Positions 49,801 through 58,972 of a stretch of 64,000 nt of DNA are shown one piece after another. The stretch spans positions 248,001-312,000 of the forward strand of contig NZ_JACJTB010000003.1 of assembly GCF_014698475.1 (NCBI RefSeq). Reading direction: 5' to 3'. A model generated the notes under the pieces. It saw nothing but the letters and a program-made list of their open reading frames with translations. It did not search any database and was not told the origin of the DNA. How positions within the stretch are numbered: the first letter of the stretch is position 1; every line of letters begins with the position of its first letter. This DNA is from Nostoc spongiaeforme FACHB-130 (lineage in GTDB: Bacteria; Cyanobacteriota; Cyanobacteriia; Cyanobacteriales; Nostocaceae). Position numbers and translations under genes: made by a program.

Positions 49801-50727
49801 TCAGTGATATTCCGGCTTGATATCTCGTAACATCAATTCATCAAGTGCTTGTTGAGGAGTAACTTCACCTTGGAGTAAGCGATAAACTTGCTCTGTAATT
49901 GGCATATAAATATTTTGCTGCTTGGCTAACTGCATCAGAACTTGGCAAGTATTAACTCCTTCGGCCGTTCCTGGCAAATTAGCGAGGACATTTGTCAGGG
50001 TTTGACCACCAGCCATTTGATAGCCGACTTGGTAGTTACGGCTCAAAGGACTATTGCAGGTAGCTAACAAATCTCCCAGACCAGACAAACCATAAAAAGT
50101 TTCCGTTTTCGCACCTAAAAAATTGCCGATGCGAACCATTTCTGTGAGTCCACGAGTGACTAAAGCGGCTTTGGCGTTGGTTCCCAATTTTAAGCCATCG
50201 CAGACACCAGATGCGATCGCCATCACATTCTTGAGGGTTCCCCCTAATTCCACACCCAGAGGGTCGGGATTTGTATAAACTCGGAAACGTGGCGCAGAAA
50301 ATATTAACTGCACTTTTTCCGCCGCAGTGGTGATGTTGCTGGCCACTACGGTTGCAGCTGGTAATGATTGTTGAATTTCTGCTGATAAGTTCGGGCCAGA
50401 TAATACCACTACTGGATGATCAGGAAATGCAGCTTGCCAAATTTGTGACGGCGTAGCAGTGGTTTGTGGTTCTAAGCCTTTGGTTGCTGTGACAAAAATT
50501 GTTTCTGGTGAAAGGGGACAAGATTTTACTTGCAAAGCAACATCTCTTACCCCTTTCATGGAAATAGCAGATAGCACTATTTGAGCATTTTGGAGAACAG
50601 CTTCTAGTGTTTCTGTGCCATGACGTGACCATAGTCTAACTTTGTGACCATTGGCCTCTGCTAGATTTGCTAAAGCTGTACCCCAAGCACCTGCACCTAA
50701 AATTGCAATGGTAGTTTCTTGCACCAC
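49801..50727 (-). CDS. gpsA: Glycerol-3-phosphate dehydrogenase [NAD(P)+]
   Basis: 308 residues, slightly shorter than many GpsA. It reduces dihydroxyacetone phosphate to sn-glycerol-3-phosphate for lipid synthesis. The N-terminal Rossmann motif is ILGAGAWGTALANLAEANGH. FVTATKGLEP, VVLSGPNLSAEIQQSLPAAT, the catalytic lysine in ELGGTLKNVMAIASGVCDGL, and FYGLSGLGDLLATCNSPLSR follow. It lies downstream of lipA on the same strand with a 43-bp gap occupied by a short repeat. Confidence 0.95.
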   Translation of the reverse strand: MVQETTIAILGAGAWGTALANLAEANGHKVRLWSRHGTETLEAVLQNAQIVLSAISMKGVRDVALQVKSCPLSPETIFVTATKGLEPQTTATPSQIWQAAFPDHPVVVLSGPNLSAEIQQSLPAATVVASNITTAAEKVQLIFSAPRFRVYTNPDPLGVELGGTLKNVMAIASGVCDGLKLGTNAKAALVTRGLTEMVRIGNFLGAKTETFYGLSGLGDLLATCNSPLSRNYQVGYQMAGGQTLTNVLANLPGTAEGVNTCQVLMQLAKQQNIYMPITEQVYRLLQGEVTPQQALDELMLRDIKPEYH

Positions 50728-50731
50728 TTTT

Positions 50732-50811
50732 ATTAGTTATCAGTTATCAGTTATCAAGTCTACTCCCTGTTTACTGATGACTGATAACTGATTTATCAGC
50801 ACTCAGCACTC
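50732..50811. repeat. CAGTTAT and CTCAGCA repeats between lipA and gpsA, running into lipA
   Basis: agttatcagttatcagttatc (50735-50755; three AGTTATC copies) is followed by an inverted copy, ctgataactgat (50781-50792). A tcagcactcagcact stretch comes next. The last 14 codons of lipA lie inside this repeat block. Confidence 0.8.
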
Positions 50812-51676
50812 GTCTGGGATAACGTTCCATTAATTCCCGGACTTGTTCTGCATGATATGAGCTTCTGGTTAGGGGAGAAGAAACGACTTGCAAAAATCCG
50901 AGTTCTTCACCAAAGGCTTGCCATGCAGCAAATTGTTCTGGAGTAACGAAGGCATCGACTTGCAAATGTTTTTGACTGGGTTGGAGATATTGCCCAATTG
51001 TCAAAATATCACAATCGACTGCCCGTAGGTCTTGCATCACTTGGCGAATTTCGCTATCGGTTTCGCCCAAGCCCACCATGATGCCAGATTTAGTGTAGAG
51101 CCAAGGTGCTATTTGCCGCGATCGCTGCAATAATTCCAATGTGCGATCGTATTTTCCTTGGGGACGCACCCGACGATACAGGCGGGGAACCGTTTCTGTA
51201 TTATGGTTAACTACTTCTGGGTTAGCTTGTAGAATTATTGCCAAAGCATCCCAGTTACCACATAAATCAGGAATTAATACCTCAATTGTGGTGTGAGGTG
51301 ACACATTCCGCACCGCCGTAATGCACTCCACAAACTGCGAAGCACCACCATCAGGTAAATCATCTCGGTTAACAGAAGTAATCACAACATGATTTAGCCT
51401 CATACGGCGGACAGCTTCGGCTAATCTGGCTGGTTCTGTAGGGTCTAAAGGTTTTGGTTTTTTCTCAAAATCAATGTCACAGTAAGGACAAGCACGGGTA
51501 CAAGCTGGCCCCATAATCAAAAAAGTGGCAGTACCAGCATTGAAGCACTCACCAATATTGGGACAGGATGCTTCCTCGCAAACTGTATTGAGTGCTAAAT
51601 CCCGCAAAATTTCTTTAACGTTACCAACGCGCTCCCATTGAGGCGCTTTAACTCGCAACCAGTCTGGCTTTGTCAT
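50771..51676 (-). CDS. lipA: Lipoyl synthase
   Basis: 301 residues. Radical-SAM enzyme that inserts two sulfurs into octanoyl groups on lipoate-dependent enzymes. The auxiliary cluster motif is [12 protein letters not shown] (C-x4-C-x5-C), the radical-SAM motif is CTRACPYC, and the C-terminus holds RSSYHAEQ with the serine that ligates the auxiliary cluster. The last residues ([10 protein letters not shown]) derive from an intergenic repeat, so the original stop was probably earlier. Cyanobacteria often have two LipA copies; only one is in view. Confidence 0.95.
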   Translation of the reverse strand: MTKPDWLRVKAPQWERVGNVKEILRDLALNTVCEEASCPNIGECFNAGTATFLIMGPACTRACPYCDIDFEKKPKPLDPTEPARLAEAVRRMRLNHVVITSVNRDDLPDGGASQFVECITAVRNVSPHTTIEVLIPDLCGNWDALAIILQANPEVVNHNTETVPRLYRRVRPQGKYDRTLELLQRSRQIAPWLYTKSGIMVGLGETDSEIRQVMQDLRAVDCDILTIGQYLQPSQKHLQVDAFVTPEQFAAWQAFGEELGFLQVVSSPLTRSSYHAEQVRELMERYPRRVLSADKSVISHQ

Positions 51677-52078
51677 AAGTGTGCTAACTCAACAGTTTCA
51701 GCCTAATATGTCCCTAAAATGCTCATTTAATGCTCAAAATAGCAATATTTTGCATTTCAGGTTTATTTTTGAGCATTATTTTGCACCCAAATAAAATGTT
51801 CAATCAAACGCTCAAAACATCTCAACAGTGGACACCAAGCCTAATAGAAGCTAGAGCAAGTCAAGTCGTGAGAGTCTAACTATTTTAATCCCATCTCACA
51901 GTGAAAAAAAGACTTATTAATCAAAAAAGCGAGTATTTTTACTTTCTTGCAATTTTTGAAAATATTGCTCAATTATCTTTTCAACTGGCACTAGAAACAA
52001 AGCTTAACAAAATCCCCAGCACTTTATCAACTGGAGGAATGTTGTACTCTGTGAGCCAGATTGTGACGGTTTGAGATT

Positions 52079-52174
52079 CTAGTTTGAGAAACTTATTTCT
52101 CCATTTTCTTCCAGTTTTAAGGCTTTTTGTAGTTTCTCTATTTGCTGAGAAGTTAAATGATTTTTTGCTGGCAT
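52079..52174 (-). pseudogene. N-terminal remnant of an IS630-type transposase
   Basis: A 31-codon frame reads MPAKNHLTSQQIEKLQKALK then LEENGEI, and then leaves the family pattern at SFSN, stop. Cyanobacterial IS630-family transposases typically begin MPAK.(Y/H)L(T/S)..Q.E.L...L. The catalytic domain is not found in the flanking 51677-52239 region, which otherwise holds AT-rich sequence with repeated TGCTCA and AAATGCTCA words. Confidence 0.5.
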
Positions 52175-52239
52175 TATTCCATTTTTTTACTGAATTCAGC
52201 TTTTTATTATACCCAATTTAAATGCTTAACAGCTTAGCC

Positions 52240-52458
52240 CTATGGCAAAAGTCTGTATACAAATCGTGCTGTCTTATACTGATCAAGTCTATGATGGTTA
52301 TCTCCTAACCAACGGTTATGTAAGTTTTTTGCCTTTCCTACATACCAAATCACATTACTTTCATCTACAACATAATATATTCCTGGTTGTTCGGGTAGTA
52401 ATTCTCTACTTCTTAGGGCTATATTTGGTAATTTGAGAATGTATTCGTCTGCATTCAT
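52240..52458 (-). pseudogene. GIY-YIG nuclease-like fragment, 72 codons
   Basis: PGIYYVVDESNVIWYVGKAK then NLHNRWLGDNHHRLDQYKT is the N-terminal half of a GIY-YIG domain: PGIYYV and WYVGKAK are the GIY and YIG strands, and R in NRW is the catalytic arginine. The frame stops after ARFVYRLLP, before the expected glutamate-containing half (IE.ALI). The transposase remnant begins 66 bp further on. It may be a truncated gene or a short functional form. Confidence 0.6.
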
Positions 52459-52845
52459 GGTTCTGTAGCTACTTACTGATGTCTCTACAGTTAAGATTCC
52501 CCAATAGATTTACTAACAAACATAAATTTCTCTAAATGTTTTCTAAAACATGACACATTTTGTAAATTTAATATTTATTTCACAAATAAACTTACATTTT
52601 ACTGTTATATTACTGCTAATATTTAACTATTTTTATGTAGGTCTAAATAGTTAAAATGAAGAGCGATCGCTTGAATATCTATCTAGGCGATCGCTTGAAA
52701 TTCTAGAGGAAATTATGTTGACTATTTATCATCAAATCATTTCATGCAACCAGTGAATGTAAAAAATAATAACTAACCATTAACCTGATTTAATCTTTTG
52801 ATAATCAAGTTTATACCGTTGTGGATTGAGAAAGGGTTTATAAAT
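52459..52845. other. Gene-free stretch between the GIY-YIG fragment and the ABC transporter
   Basis: AT-rich spacer. It carries two HIP1-containing direct repeats (gcgatcgcttgaa at about 52664 and 52688). Nothing else seen. Confidence 0.45.
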
Positions 52846-54663
52846 CTACTGATATCCGGCTGCTTGCAACAAAAATAACTTGGCATAGATTCCCCCAGAT
52901 TTCAGTAACTCTTGATGGGTACCTTGTTCTTTGACTTCGCCATGTTCAATCACCACAATTTTGTCAGCCATTCTGACAGTAGAAAAGCGGTGAGAAATCA
53001 AAAACACCATTTGATTTTCCGTCAATGTGCGAAAATGATTAAAAATTTCAAATTCAGCTTGAGCATCAATAGCCGATGTAGGTTCATCTAAAACTAAAAT
53101 ATCTGCTTGGGTACGCATAAAAGCACGAGCAAGGGCAATTTTTTGCCACTGTCCGCCAGATAATTCTTGTCCACCTTTAAACCAGCGACCAAGTTGAGTT
53201 TGAAAACTTTGCGGTAATTTTTCAATAAAAGAATGGGCTAATCCTTTTTGGGCTGCAATTTGCCAACGATGTTTATCTTCGAGATTTTTAACGTCACCAA
53301 CACCAATATTTTCACCCACTGTAAATTGATAACGCACAAAGTTTTGAAAAATCACACCAATGCGCCGCCGTAAAATATCAACATCCCATTCTTGTAAATC
53401 CAAACCATCTAATAAAATTCGCCCGGAATCTGGGGTGTAAAGTCGAGTCAGCAGTTTAATTAAAGTAGTTTTACCGGAACCATTTTCACCAACAATTGCG
53501 AGTTTTTCTCCTGGTTTTAAATGTAGAGAGATATTTTTTAAAGCTGGTTTATTACTACCAGGATAAGTAAAAGATACATTCTCAAAGCGAACCCCATCTT
53601 GAGGCGATAAACCTTTGGTAGCATAACCCCAAGGCTGAGTAACTTTTTCTTCTAAGAAGTCGTAGAGGTTAGATAAATATAAATTATCCTCGTACATCCC
53701 ACCAATGGAAGTCAGGGCGTTAGAAAAAGTAGACTGTCCTTGACGAAACACGGTGAGATACATAGTCATATCTCCCAAGGAAATTTTTCCCGCTACTGCT
53801 TCTAAAACTATCCATGCGTAGGCAATATAAAAAGCAATGGTACTGACTAAACTCAGTAGATATCCCCACAGCCCCCGGCGCAGAGTTAAGTCTTTGTCTT
53901 CGCCGAAAAGTTGATGAAAAACTTCCCGGTAACGTGCTAACAGCATTTCTCCTAGCTGGTAGAGTTTGATTTCGGTTGCAAAGTCTTCTCGTGCTAAGAG
54001 ATTTTCGATGTAGTGTTGTTGACGAGTTTCTGGCGCACGCCAACTAAATAAGCGAAAGGCTTCACCTGCAAATCTAGTTTCGGCAATGAACGCAGGCATG
54101 GCTGCTACGATTAAAACTATGACAGCCCAAATGGAAAATTTGACTAACAATACACCGTAGGTAACGAGAGAAAGGGCGTTTTGGACTAAGCCAAATGTGC
54201 GGTTGACGAGAGAAAGGGGACGAACTGAGGCTTCGCGCCTAGCATTGGTCAGTTTGTCGTAAAATTCTGAGTCTTCAAACTGATGCAGTTCTAAAGTCAG
54301 GGCTTTTTCTAAGATGAGAACATTTACCCGTTGAGCAAGTAAAACCCGCAGTAAAGATTGACAAACAAGCAAACCGCGCTGACTACCAGCTAATAAAATA
54401 ACTGCGATCGCTTCTAAGCCAACATACCATAAAGGGTGATAACCACCGACGACATTACCTTGCGCCGCCAATAACACAGCATCTACAATCAGTTTACCAA
54501 TGTAGGCGATCGCAGCTGGTAAAAGTCCAGCTACTAAAGTTAACGTCGCCAAACTCAGCGTTAAACCACGACTGGTAGTCCACACTAAATTTATCGCCCG
54601 TCCACTGTAGCGAAAGACAGACAGAGATTGTCGCAGAGTGTTTCTTAGTTTTTTAGTCCCCAT
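52846..54663 (-). CDS. ABC transporter, fused permease and ATP-binding protein
   Basis: 605 residues, a half-transporter that should work as a homodimer. The N-terminal 330 residues hold about six transmembrane helices (LATLTLVAGLLPAAIAYIGK first). The nucleotide-binding domain has Walker A GENGSGKTTLIKLL, Q-loop FQNFVRYQ, signature LSGGQWQKIALARAF, Walker B ILVLDEPTSAID and the H-loop histidine in LISHRFSTV. Domain order is that of type IV exporters (lipid, peptide or drug). No partner gene identifies the substrate. The kinase gene upstream is divergent. Confidence 0.92.
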   Translation of the reverse strand: MGTKKLRNTLRQSLSVFRYSGRAINLVWTTSRGLTLSLATLTLVAGLLPAAIAYIGKLIVDAVLLAAQGNVVGGYHPLWYVGLEAIAVILLAGSQRGLLVCQSLLRVLLAQRVNVLILEKALTLELHQFEDSEFYDKLTNARREASVRPLSLVNRTFGLVQNALSLVTYGVLLVKFSIWAVIVLIVAAMPAFIAETRFAGEAFRLFSWRAPETRQQHYIENLLAREDFATEIKLYQLGEMLLARYREVFHQLFGEDKDLTLRRGLWGYLLSLVSTIAFYIAYAWIVLEAVAGKISLGDMTMYLTVFRQGQSTFSNALTSIGGMYEDNLYLSNLYDFLEEKVTQPWGYATKGLSPQDGVRFENVSFTYPGSNKPALKNISLHLKPGEKLAIVGENGSGKTTLIKLLTRLYTPDSGRILLDGLDLQEWDVDILRRRIGVIFQNFVRYQFTVGENIGVGDVKNLEDKHRWQIAAQKGLAHSFIEKLPQSFQTQLGRWFKGGQELSGGQWQKIALARAFMRTQADILVLDEPTSAIDAQAEFEIFNHFRTLTENQMVFLISHRFSTVRMADKIVVIEHGEVKEQGTHQELLKSGGIYAKLFLLQAAGYQ

Positions 54664-54775
54664 TATTTTTATTTATAGCGTAGAAACACTGAGTTGGGGT
54701 GATAAGTAAATTAAAGAGAATAACTCTTAACTCAACACAACGTATACTACTGATACATTCTGCCTGTAGCTTGAT

Positions 54776-56698
54776 ATGAGCCTGTGCATCAACCCTTTTT
54801 GCTCTAATCCAGAAAACCCGGATAATGATCATCACCGCTTTTGTCAAAGTTGTGGTTCCCAAATACTTCTCGAAGACCGCTATCGGGTCATGCGCCTGTT
54901 AAGCGATAAAACTAGCTTTGGCAAAATCTATGAAGTCTATAGCAGGAGTACGCCAAAAATTCTCAAAGTTTTGAAAGAACATCTCAACGACCACTCGAAA
55001 GCAGTGGAACTTTTTCAAAAAGAGGCAAATGTTTTAAGCCAATTAAACCATCCCGGAATTCCTAAGATTGACTGTTATTTTCAATATCAAACTAGCAATG
55101 GATTCAAACTCCATTGTTTAGTAATGGAGAAAATTGATGGGGTGAATTTAGAAGAATGGTTACAACAACAAAGTTATCAGCCGATTACAGAAAAACAGGC
55201 GATCGCTTGGTTAAAGCAATTAGCAGAAATATTAAATATAGTCCATAGTCAAGGTTGGTTTCATCGTGATATCAAACCAGCCAACATTATGCTGCGAAAT
55301 AATGGTCAATTAGTGTTAATTGATTTCGGCACTGCGAGAGATTCTACCCATACTTATTTAGCCAAATTAGGCGAAGGTAATCGCATTACAGCAGTATTTT
55401 CAGCCGGATATACTGCAACCGAACAAGCCAGTGGTCAAGCTGTACCCCAATCAGATTTCTTCGCCATTGGACGGACTTTTGTTTATTTACTCACAGCACA
55501 ATATCCACTGAGATTTTACAATGCCCGTGAAGATGTTTTAAACTGGCGTTCATCTGCCAATGTGTCACCAAAATTTGCCGATTTATTAGATAACTTAATG
55601 GCAAGAAAAGCCGCAGATAGACCACAAACTGCGGAAATTATTTTACAGCAGCTAATCCAACTAGAACAGGCAAGCATACCCAAAACCACCCAGACTTCTA
55701 GATTTCCTAGAATCATCACTTTTGCGACTCTCTTATTTTTTGGTGGAGTATTGAGTTATGGTTTATCTCAATTACCAAAACTGTCATTTCTACATCATAA
55801 TCGAATAGAACATCTGCAACTAGACAAAACTATTAACGCTCACACCAACTACGTTAAAACCTTAGCAATTACTCAAGATGGTAAAACTTTAGTGAGTGGA
55901 AGTAGTGACAGATCCATTAAATTTTGGAACTTAGCAGATAACAGTTTAATTCGGGAAATATCTGCTCACAACAGTGGTGTAATTGCTGTAGCTATTAGTC
56001 CAGATAATCAAAGTTTAGCTAGTAGCAGTAATGACCAAACCATTAGAATTTGGAACTTGGCAAATGGGCAATTAATTCACATGCTTAAAGGACATGAAGG
56101 CGCAGTTTGGTCAATAGCCATTACACCCGATGGACAAACATTAGCTAGTGGTAGTGGTGATAAAACTATCAAACTGTGGAACTTAAAAACTGGTCAGTTA
56201 ATTAAGACTCTTCGCAACCATACTAGTTCTGTAATGTCATTAGCAATTAGTCCTGATGGCAAAACATTAGTTAGTGGTAGTAATGATAAAACCATTAAAC
56301 TTTGGAATTTAGCCACTGGTGAACTAATTCAGACAATTTCTGCTCATGATGATGCTGTGATTTCTCTCGCTATTAGTAGAGATGGACAGACTTTAGTCAG
56401 TAGTAGTAATGATAAAACAATTAAAATTTGGAATTTAACAACAGGGGAATTAATTCAGACACTTACAGGTCATAATGCCGCAGTTTTTGCTGTTGCCATT
56501 AGCCCAGATAGTAAAACTTTAGCCAGTGGTAGCGGTGATACAACAATTAAATTATGGAATTTGAATGATGGTAAATTAATTAAAACACTGACAGGGCATA
56601 CTACGACTGTTTATTCTGTAGTTTTTAGTCCCGATGCCCAAACTTTAGTTAGTGGTAGTAGTGACAAAAGTATCAAAATTTGGCGAATGCAACGATGA
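54776..56698 (+). CDS. Ser/Thr kinase with N-terminal zinc ribbon and seven WD40 repeats
   Basis: 640 residues. C4, C9, C23 and C26 (LCINPFC and FCQSC) form a zinc-ribbon-like start. The kinase domain spans residues about 33-300: LKVLKEHL with the catalytic lysine, HRDIKPANIML, DFGTARD and AGYTATEQA. A transmembrane helix follows (IITFATLLFFGGVLSYGLS). The C-terminal part is seven WD40 units of 42 residues each (for example GHEGAVWSIAITPDGQTL), just enough for one closed propeller, lying across the membrane from the kinase. The set suggests a sensor that recruits partners through the propeller. Its first 27 residues match those of the pseudokinase at 60787 closely. Confidence 0.93.
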   Translation: MSLCINPFCSNPENPDNDHHRFCQSCGSQILLEDRYRVMRLLSDKTSFGKIYEVYSRSTPKILKVLKEHLNDHSKAVELFQKEANVLSQLNHPGIPKIDCYFQYQTSNGFKLHCLVMEKIDGVNLEEWLQQQSYQPITEKQAIAWLKQLAEILNIVHSQGWFHRDIKPANIMLRNNGQLVLIDFGTARDSTHTYLAKLGEGNRITAVFSAGYTATEQASGQAVPQSDFFAIGRTFVYLLTAQYPLRFYNAREDVLNWRSSANVSPKFADLLDNLMARKAADRPQTAEIILQQLIQLEQASIPKTTQTSRFPRIITFATLLFFGGVLSYGLSQLPKLSFLHHNRIEHLQLDKTINAHTNYVKTLAITQDGKTLVSGSSDRSIKFWNLADNSLIREISAHNSGVIAVAISPDNQSLASSSNDQTIRIWNLANGQLIHMLKGHEGAVWSIAITPDGQTLASGSGDKTIKLWNLKTGQLIKTLRNHTSSVMSLAISPDGKTLVSGSNDKTIKLWNLATGELIQTISAHDDAVISLAISRDGQTLVSSSNDKTIKIWNLTTGELIQTLTGHNAAVFAVAISPDSKTLASGSGDTTIKLWNLNDGKLIKTLTGHTTTVYSVVFSPDAQTLVSGSSDKSIKIWRMQR

Positions 56699-56895
56699 AA
56701 TTTTTATTAGAAAAACTCAACAGGAAATAATTAAATCAAGTTGAATAAATATATTCTGTAAAGTTTTTAAATCTCATGTTAATCTGGAAGATGAGATTTA
56801 AATTTGTGCCATAAAAATTGTGTTTAGTAAAAATAAGCTTATAGCGTAGCGCCCCAAGAATGTTTCGTTAATTATGTAAAATTATAGATTTATTT

Positions 56896-57321
56896 ATGGA
56901 ACCCAATAATTACAGAATTGAATACAAATTTCATTCAGTCATCATTGCAGAGGAAGCATTAAGCCGCAAAGCTTATTACTATAAGATTTATGGCGAACTG
57001 TGTCATAACACTGGATTTGCTAATTCTGTTGAGGAAGCAGAAAAAGAAGCTAAAGAGAAAATTGACGAAAAATTTAATCTTATCGATAAAAAAGCAGCAT
57101 TACACAGATATTCTGTAATGCGTGATTTTGAAAGCTTTGTTGAGTTATTATTACAACAACAACCAGAAATTTCTCAAGAACTTGCTTATAACGTAGCTGC
57201 TCAATTAGCTTTAGCTTCAACTTTAAAATATTTTACTAAAGAAGTATTAAGCAGCGATGTCAAGGATTCAGGAACAGTAGATGCTGGTGGAGAACTCAAC
57301 ACAGATAACTTGCCAGAATAA
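56896..57321 (+). CDS. Hypothetical protein, 141 residues
   Basis: Unrecognised. N-terminal YRIEYKFHSVIIAEEALSRK suggests beta structure. A charged helix follows (NSVEEAEKEAKEKIDEKFN), and the C-terminal half is helical (FESFVELLLQQQPEISQELA), ending in an acidic tail. No signal peptide or membrane span. It lies about 200 bp after the WD40 kinase and 125 bp before the IF-3 gene, with no clear link to either. Confidence 0.65.
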   Translation: MEPNNYRIEYKFHSVIIAEEALSRKAYYYKIYGELCHNTGFANSVEEAEKEAKEKIDEKFNLIDKKAALHRYSVMRDFESFVELLLQQQPEISQELAYNVAAQLALASTLKYFTKEVLSSDVKDSGTVDAGGELNTDNLPE

Positions 57322-57446
57322 ACTAAGATTCTATAGCAAATCAACATTCAGTATTTTCTGTCAGATGGCTGAAGAAACAGAGATAGTACTTGTGCTACCT
57401 TAGTAATACTTGCAAAGCAAAGTCGTTGAATAATTGAGAGGAAAAA

Positions 57447-57449
57447 ATT
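57447..57449 (+). promoter_or_regulatory. Non-canonical ATT start codon of the IF-3 gene
   Basis: Between the in-frame stop at 57435-57437 and TTG 57504 there is no ATG, GTG, TTG or CTG in frame, yet the encoded residues match the IF-3 N-terminus. ATT with GAGAGG upstream is the best start; ATC at 57450 is the alternative. Confidence 0.7.
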
Positions 57450-57938
57450 ATCGTAGTCCAAAAGCAGCTAATTAACTCGCAAATCAAGTCACCTCAAGTC
57501 TTCTTGATTGACCATGAAAATAACAATCGTGGTTTGATATCCACTTCTGAGGCTCTCAGGTTAGCCGAAAGTGTTGAGCTTGACTTAGTAATAGTCTCCC
57601 AAAACGAAGATACTCCAGTAGCAAAGATTCTCAATTATGGCAAACTTCAGTATCAAAAGAAGAAACGCCAAGGTTCAAGTGCTAGATCGACTGTAAAAGA
57701 AGTTCGGTTCCGTCCTAATGTTGGTGTGGGTGATTATAATTTGCGTATTAGTCAAGCACTTCAGTGGTTAAGTAAAGGCGATTCAGTAAAATTTGCGATT
57801 CGTTTAAGAGGTCGAGAAAACCAATATCGTCAGCAAGCTGGGGATATGCTAGACCGCATTGTCAATGATTTGGGTCAAGCTGGTAAAGTCCAGTCGCTTG
57901 ATAAACGCGCACTGATTGTTCAGATTATGCCTGTTTAA
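57447..57938 (+). CDS. infC: Translation initiation factor IF-3-like protein, apparent ATT start
   Basis: 163 residues if translation begins at ATT 57447. LINSQIKSPQVFLID aligns with the start of IF-3 (INExIRxPxVRLID), and TSEALRLAESVELDLVIVS and ILNYGKLQYQKKKRQ complete the N-domain. VKEVRFRPNVGVGDYNLRI, LRGRENQYRQQAGDML and the C-terminal end follow. The aligned part extends upstream of the first usual start (TTG 57504), and an in-frame TGA at 57435-57437 closes the frame. GAGAGG lies 5 nt before ATT. AUU starts are the known basis of IF-3 autoregulation. Sequence is divergent from standard IF-3, so this may be a paralogue. Confidence 0.85.
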   Translation: MIVVQKQLINSQIKSPQVFLIDHENNNRGLISTSEALRLAESVELDLVIVSQNEDTPVAKILNYGKLQYQKKKRQGSSARSTVKEVRFRPNVGVGDYNLRISQALQWLSKGDSVKFAIRLRGRENQYRQQAGDMLDRIVNDLGQAGKVQSLDKRALIVQIMPV

Positions 57939-58253
57939 AATATCTTCAGTGTTTTACTAGGTAAAGCATATAAACCAGCTCAGTGAAAACCTTTGTCGGC
58001 TAATTATATGCTTCTTCATATCGATTTGGTGTGAGCCATTTCTGATGGTGTTGCGGTGCTGCATCGATAATTATTAGTCCGCCACACAAATCATAATAGT
58101 TAATAGATCCCCGACTTTTTCAAAAAATCGGGGATCTAAACACCCGCAGCCTATTAAAATCAATTGGGTGGATTGCTATTTAAATTAAAACTAGAAGAAC
58201 GCTGAATTGTTTTGTGTTTAGCTTACTGATTCAGTACTCATGGTCATACTTGC
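57939..58253. other. Intergenic stretch after the IF-3 gene, with a long hairpin
   Basis: Holds the hairpin described at 58105-58137. A minus-strand open stretch (about 57998-58100) reads YYDLCGGLIIIDAAP then QHHQKWLTPNRYEEAYN but has no start codon; it may be a decayed gene end. Nothing else seen. Confidence 0.4.
58105..58137. repeat. GATCCCCGA long hairpin (dispersed repeat or terminator)
   Basis: agatccccga (58105-58114) pairs perfectly with tcggggatct (58128-58137); the inner ttttt and aaaaa can extend the stem. No T-run follows directly on the plus strand. Similar GGGGATC hairpins are common between cyanobacterial genes. Confidence 0.7.
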
Positions 58254-58517
58254 CTAGATGCTGCTCACACAAAAATCAATATGAGCGCGAATTGCTCGCT
58301 CGTAAACTACAGTCTGCTGTGTGCGTATTCCTACCGCCTGATATACCAACTTAATTTCTGGGAAGTTACTCCAGTACATCAAAAAAATGTCTTTAGCAGG
58401 AGTAATTATTTCATAATTGTTCTCTTGCCTTTTTTTTCTGAGCTTACAATTATTTAGTTGTAATTTTTGTCTAAATAATTTTTCAAATTCGGGAATTAAG
58501 CTTTCAGTAGTTTCCAT
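58254..58517 (-). CDS. Hypothetical protein, 87 residues
   Basis: Unrecognised. ATG 58517 is preferred to the upstream start at 58535. Composition is basic and helix-rich at first (IPEFEKLFRQKLQLNNCKLR) and then beta-rich (IFLMYWSNFPEIKLVYQAVG). No signal peptide. It stands between a hairpin repeat and the PII-like gene on the same strand, about 150 bp downstream of the latter. Confidence 0.5.
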   Translation of the reverse strand: METTESLIPEFEKLFRQKLQLNNCKLRKKRQENNYEIITPAKDIFLMYWSNFPEIKLVYQAVGIRTQQTVVYERAIRAHIDFCVSSI

Positions 58518-58666
58518 ACTTGATACACCTGGCAATTGTTTATTGAGGAAAAGATTATTCTGTAATATTACTGTGCATGACTTCAGCTATCTAAATATTA
58601 AAGCTAGTCATATCAAGGTTACGAATTTCCTAGCACTTTCCGGGGTTGAATAAAAGAAAAATTTAA

Positions 58667-58972
58667 TCAATAAAAGGCTTCTATATTGTGGCGAAAAGCA
58701 ATCAAAGCGTGCTGACCTTGCTCATCTTTTAGCGTACACAGAATTGCATCTGATGTTTCTAATGAAACTATGGTCTTGATTTCAATATTAGTGTTGTAGC
58801 CTGCTAAGTCTGACAAGCGTCTTCCGTGACCGCCTTCACCTTGCACTTGATTAATTGTATAGCCACTGACGTTATGGCTTTTGAGAAGCTTAACAATCCG
58901 GTCTTTGAGGACAGTTTCACCAATAATGGTGACTAAAACAGCAGGCTCAACAGGAGGGGTTGAGTTTGACAT
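58667..58972 (-). CDS. PII-like signalling protein
   Basis: 101 residues. LVTIIGETVLKDRIVKLLKS then HNVSGYTINQVQGEGGHGRR and IEIKTIVSLETSDAILCTL follow the ferredoxin-like PII fold: a first strand and helix, a GYT turn, a T-loop region with basic residues, then a second unit. The order and GYT(I/V) turn are close to SbtB-type carbon-sensing PII-like proteins. The C-terminal CGPxGC redox loop of SbtB is absent, and no sbtA transporter gene is adjacent. It probably binds a nucleotide as a trimer; target unknown. Confidence 0.75.
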   Translation of the reverse strand: MSNSTPPVEPAVLVTIIGETVLKDRIVKLLKSHNVSGYTINQVQGEGGHGRRLSDLAGYNTNIEIKTIVSLETSDAILCTLKDEQGQHALIAFRHNIEAFY

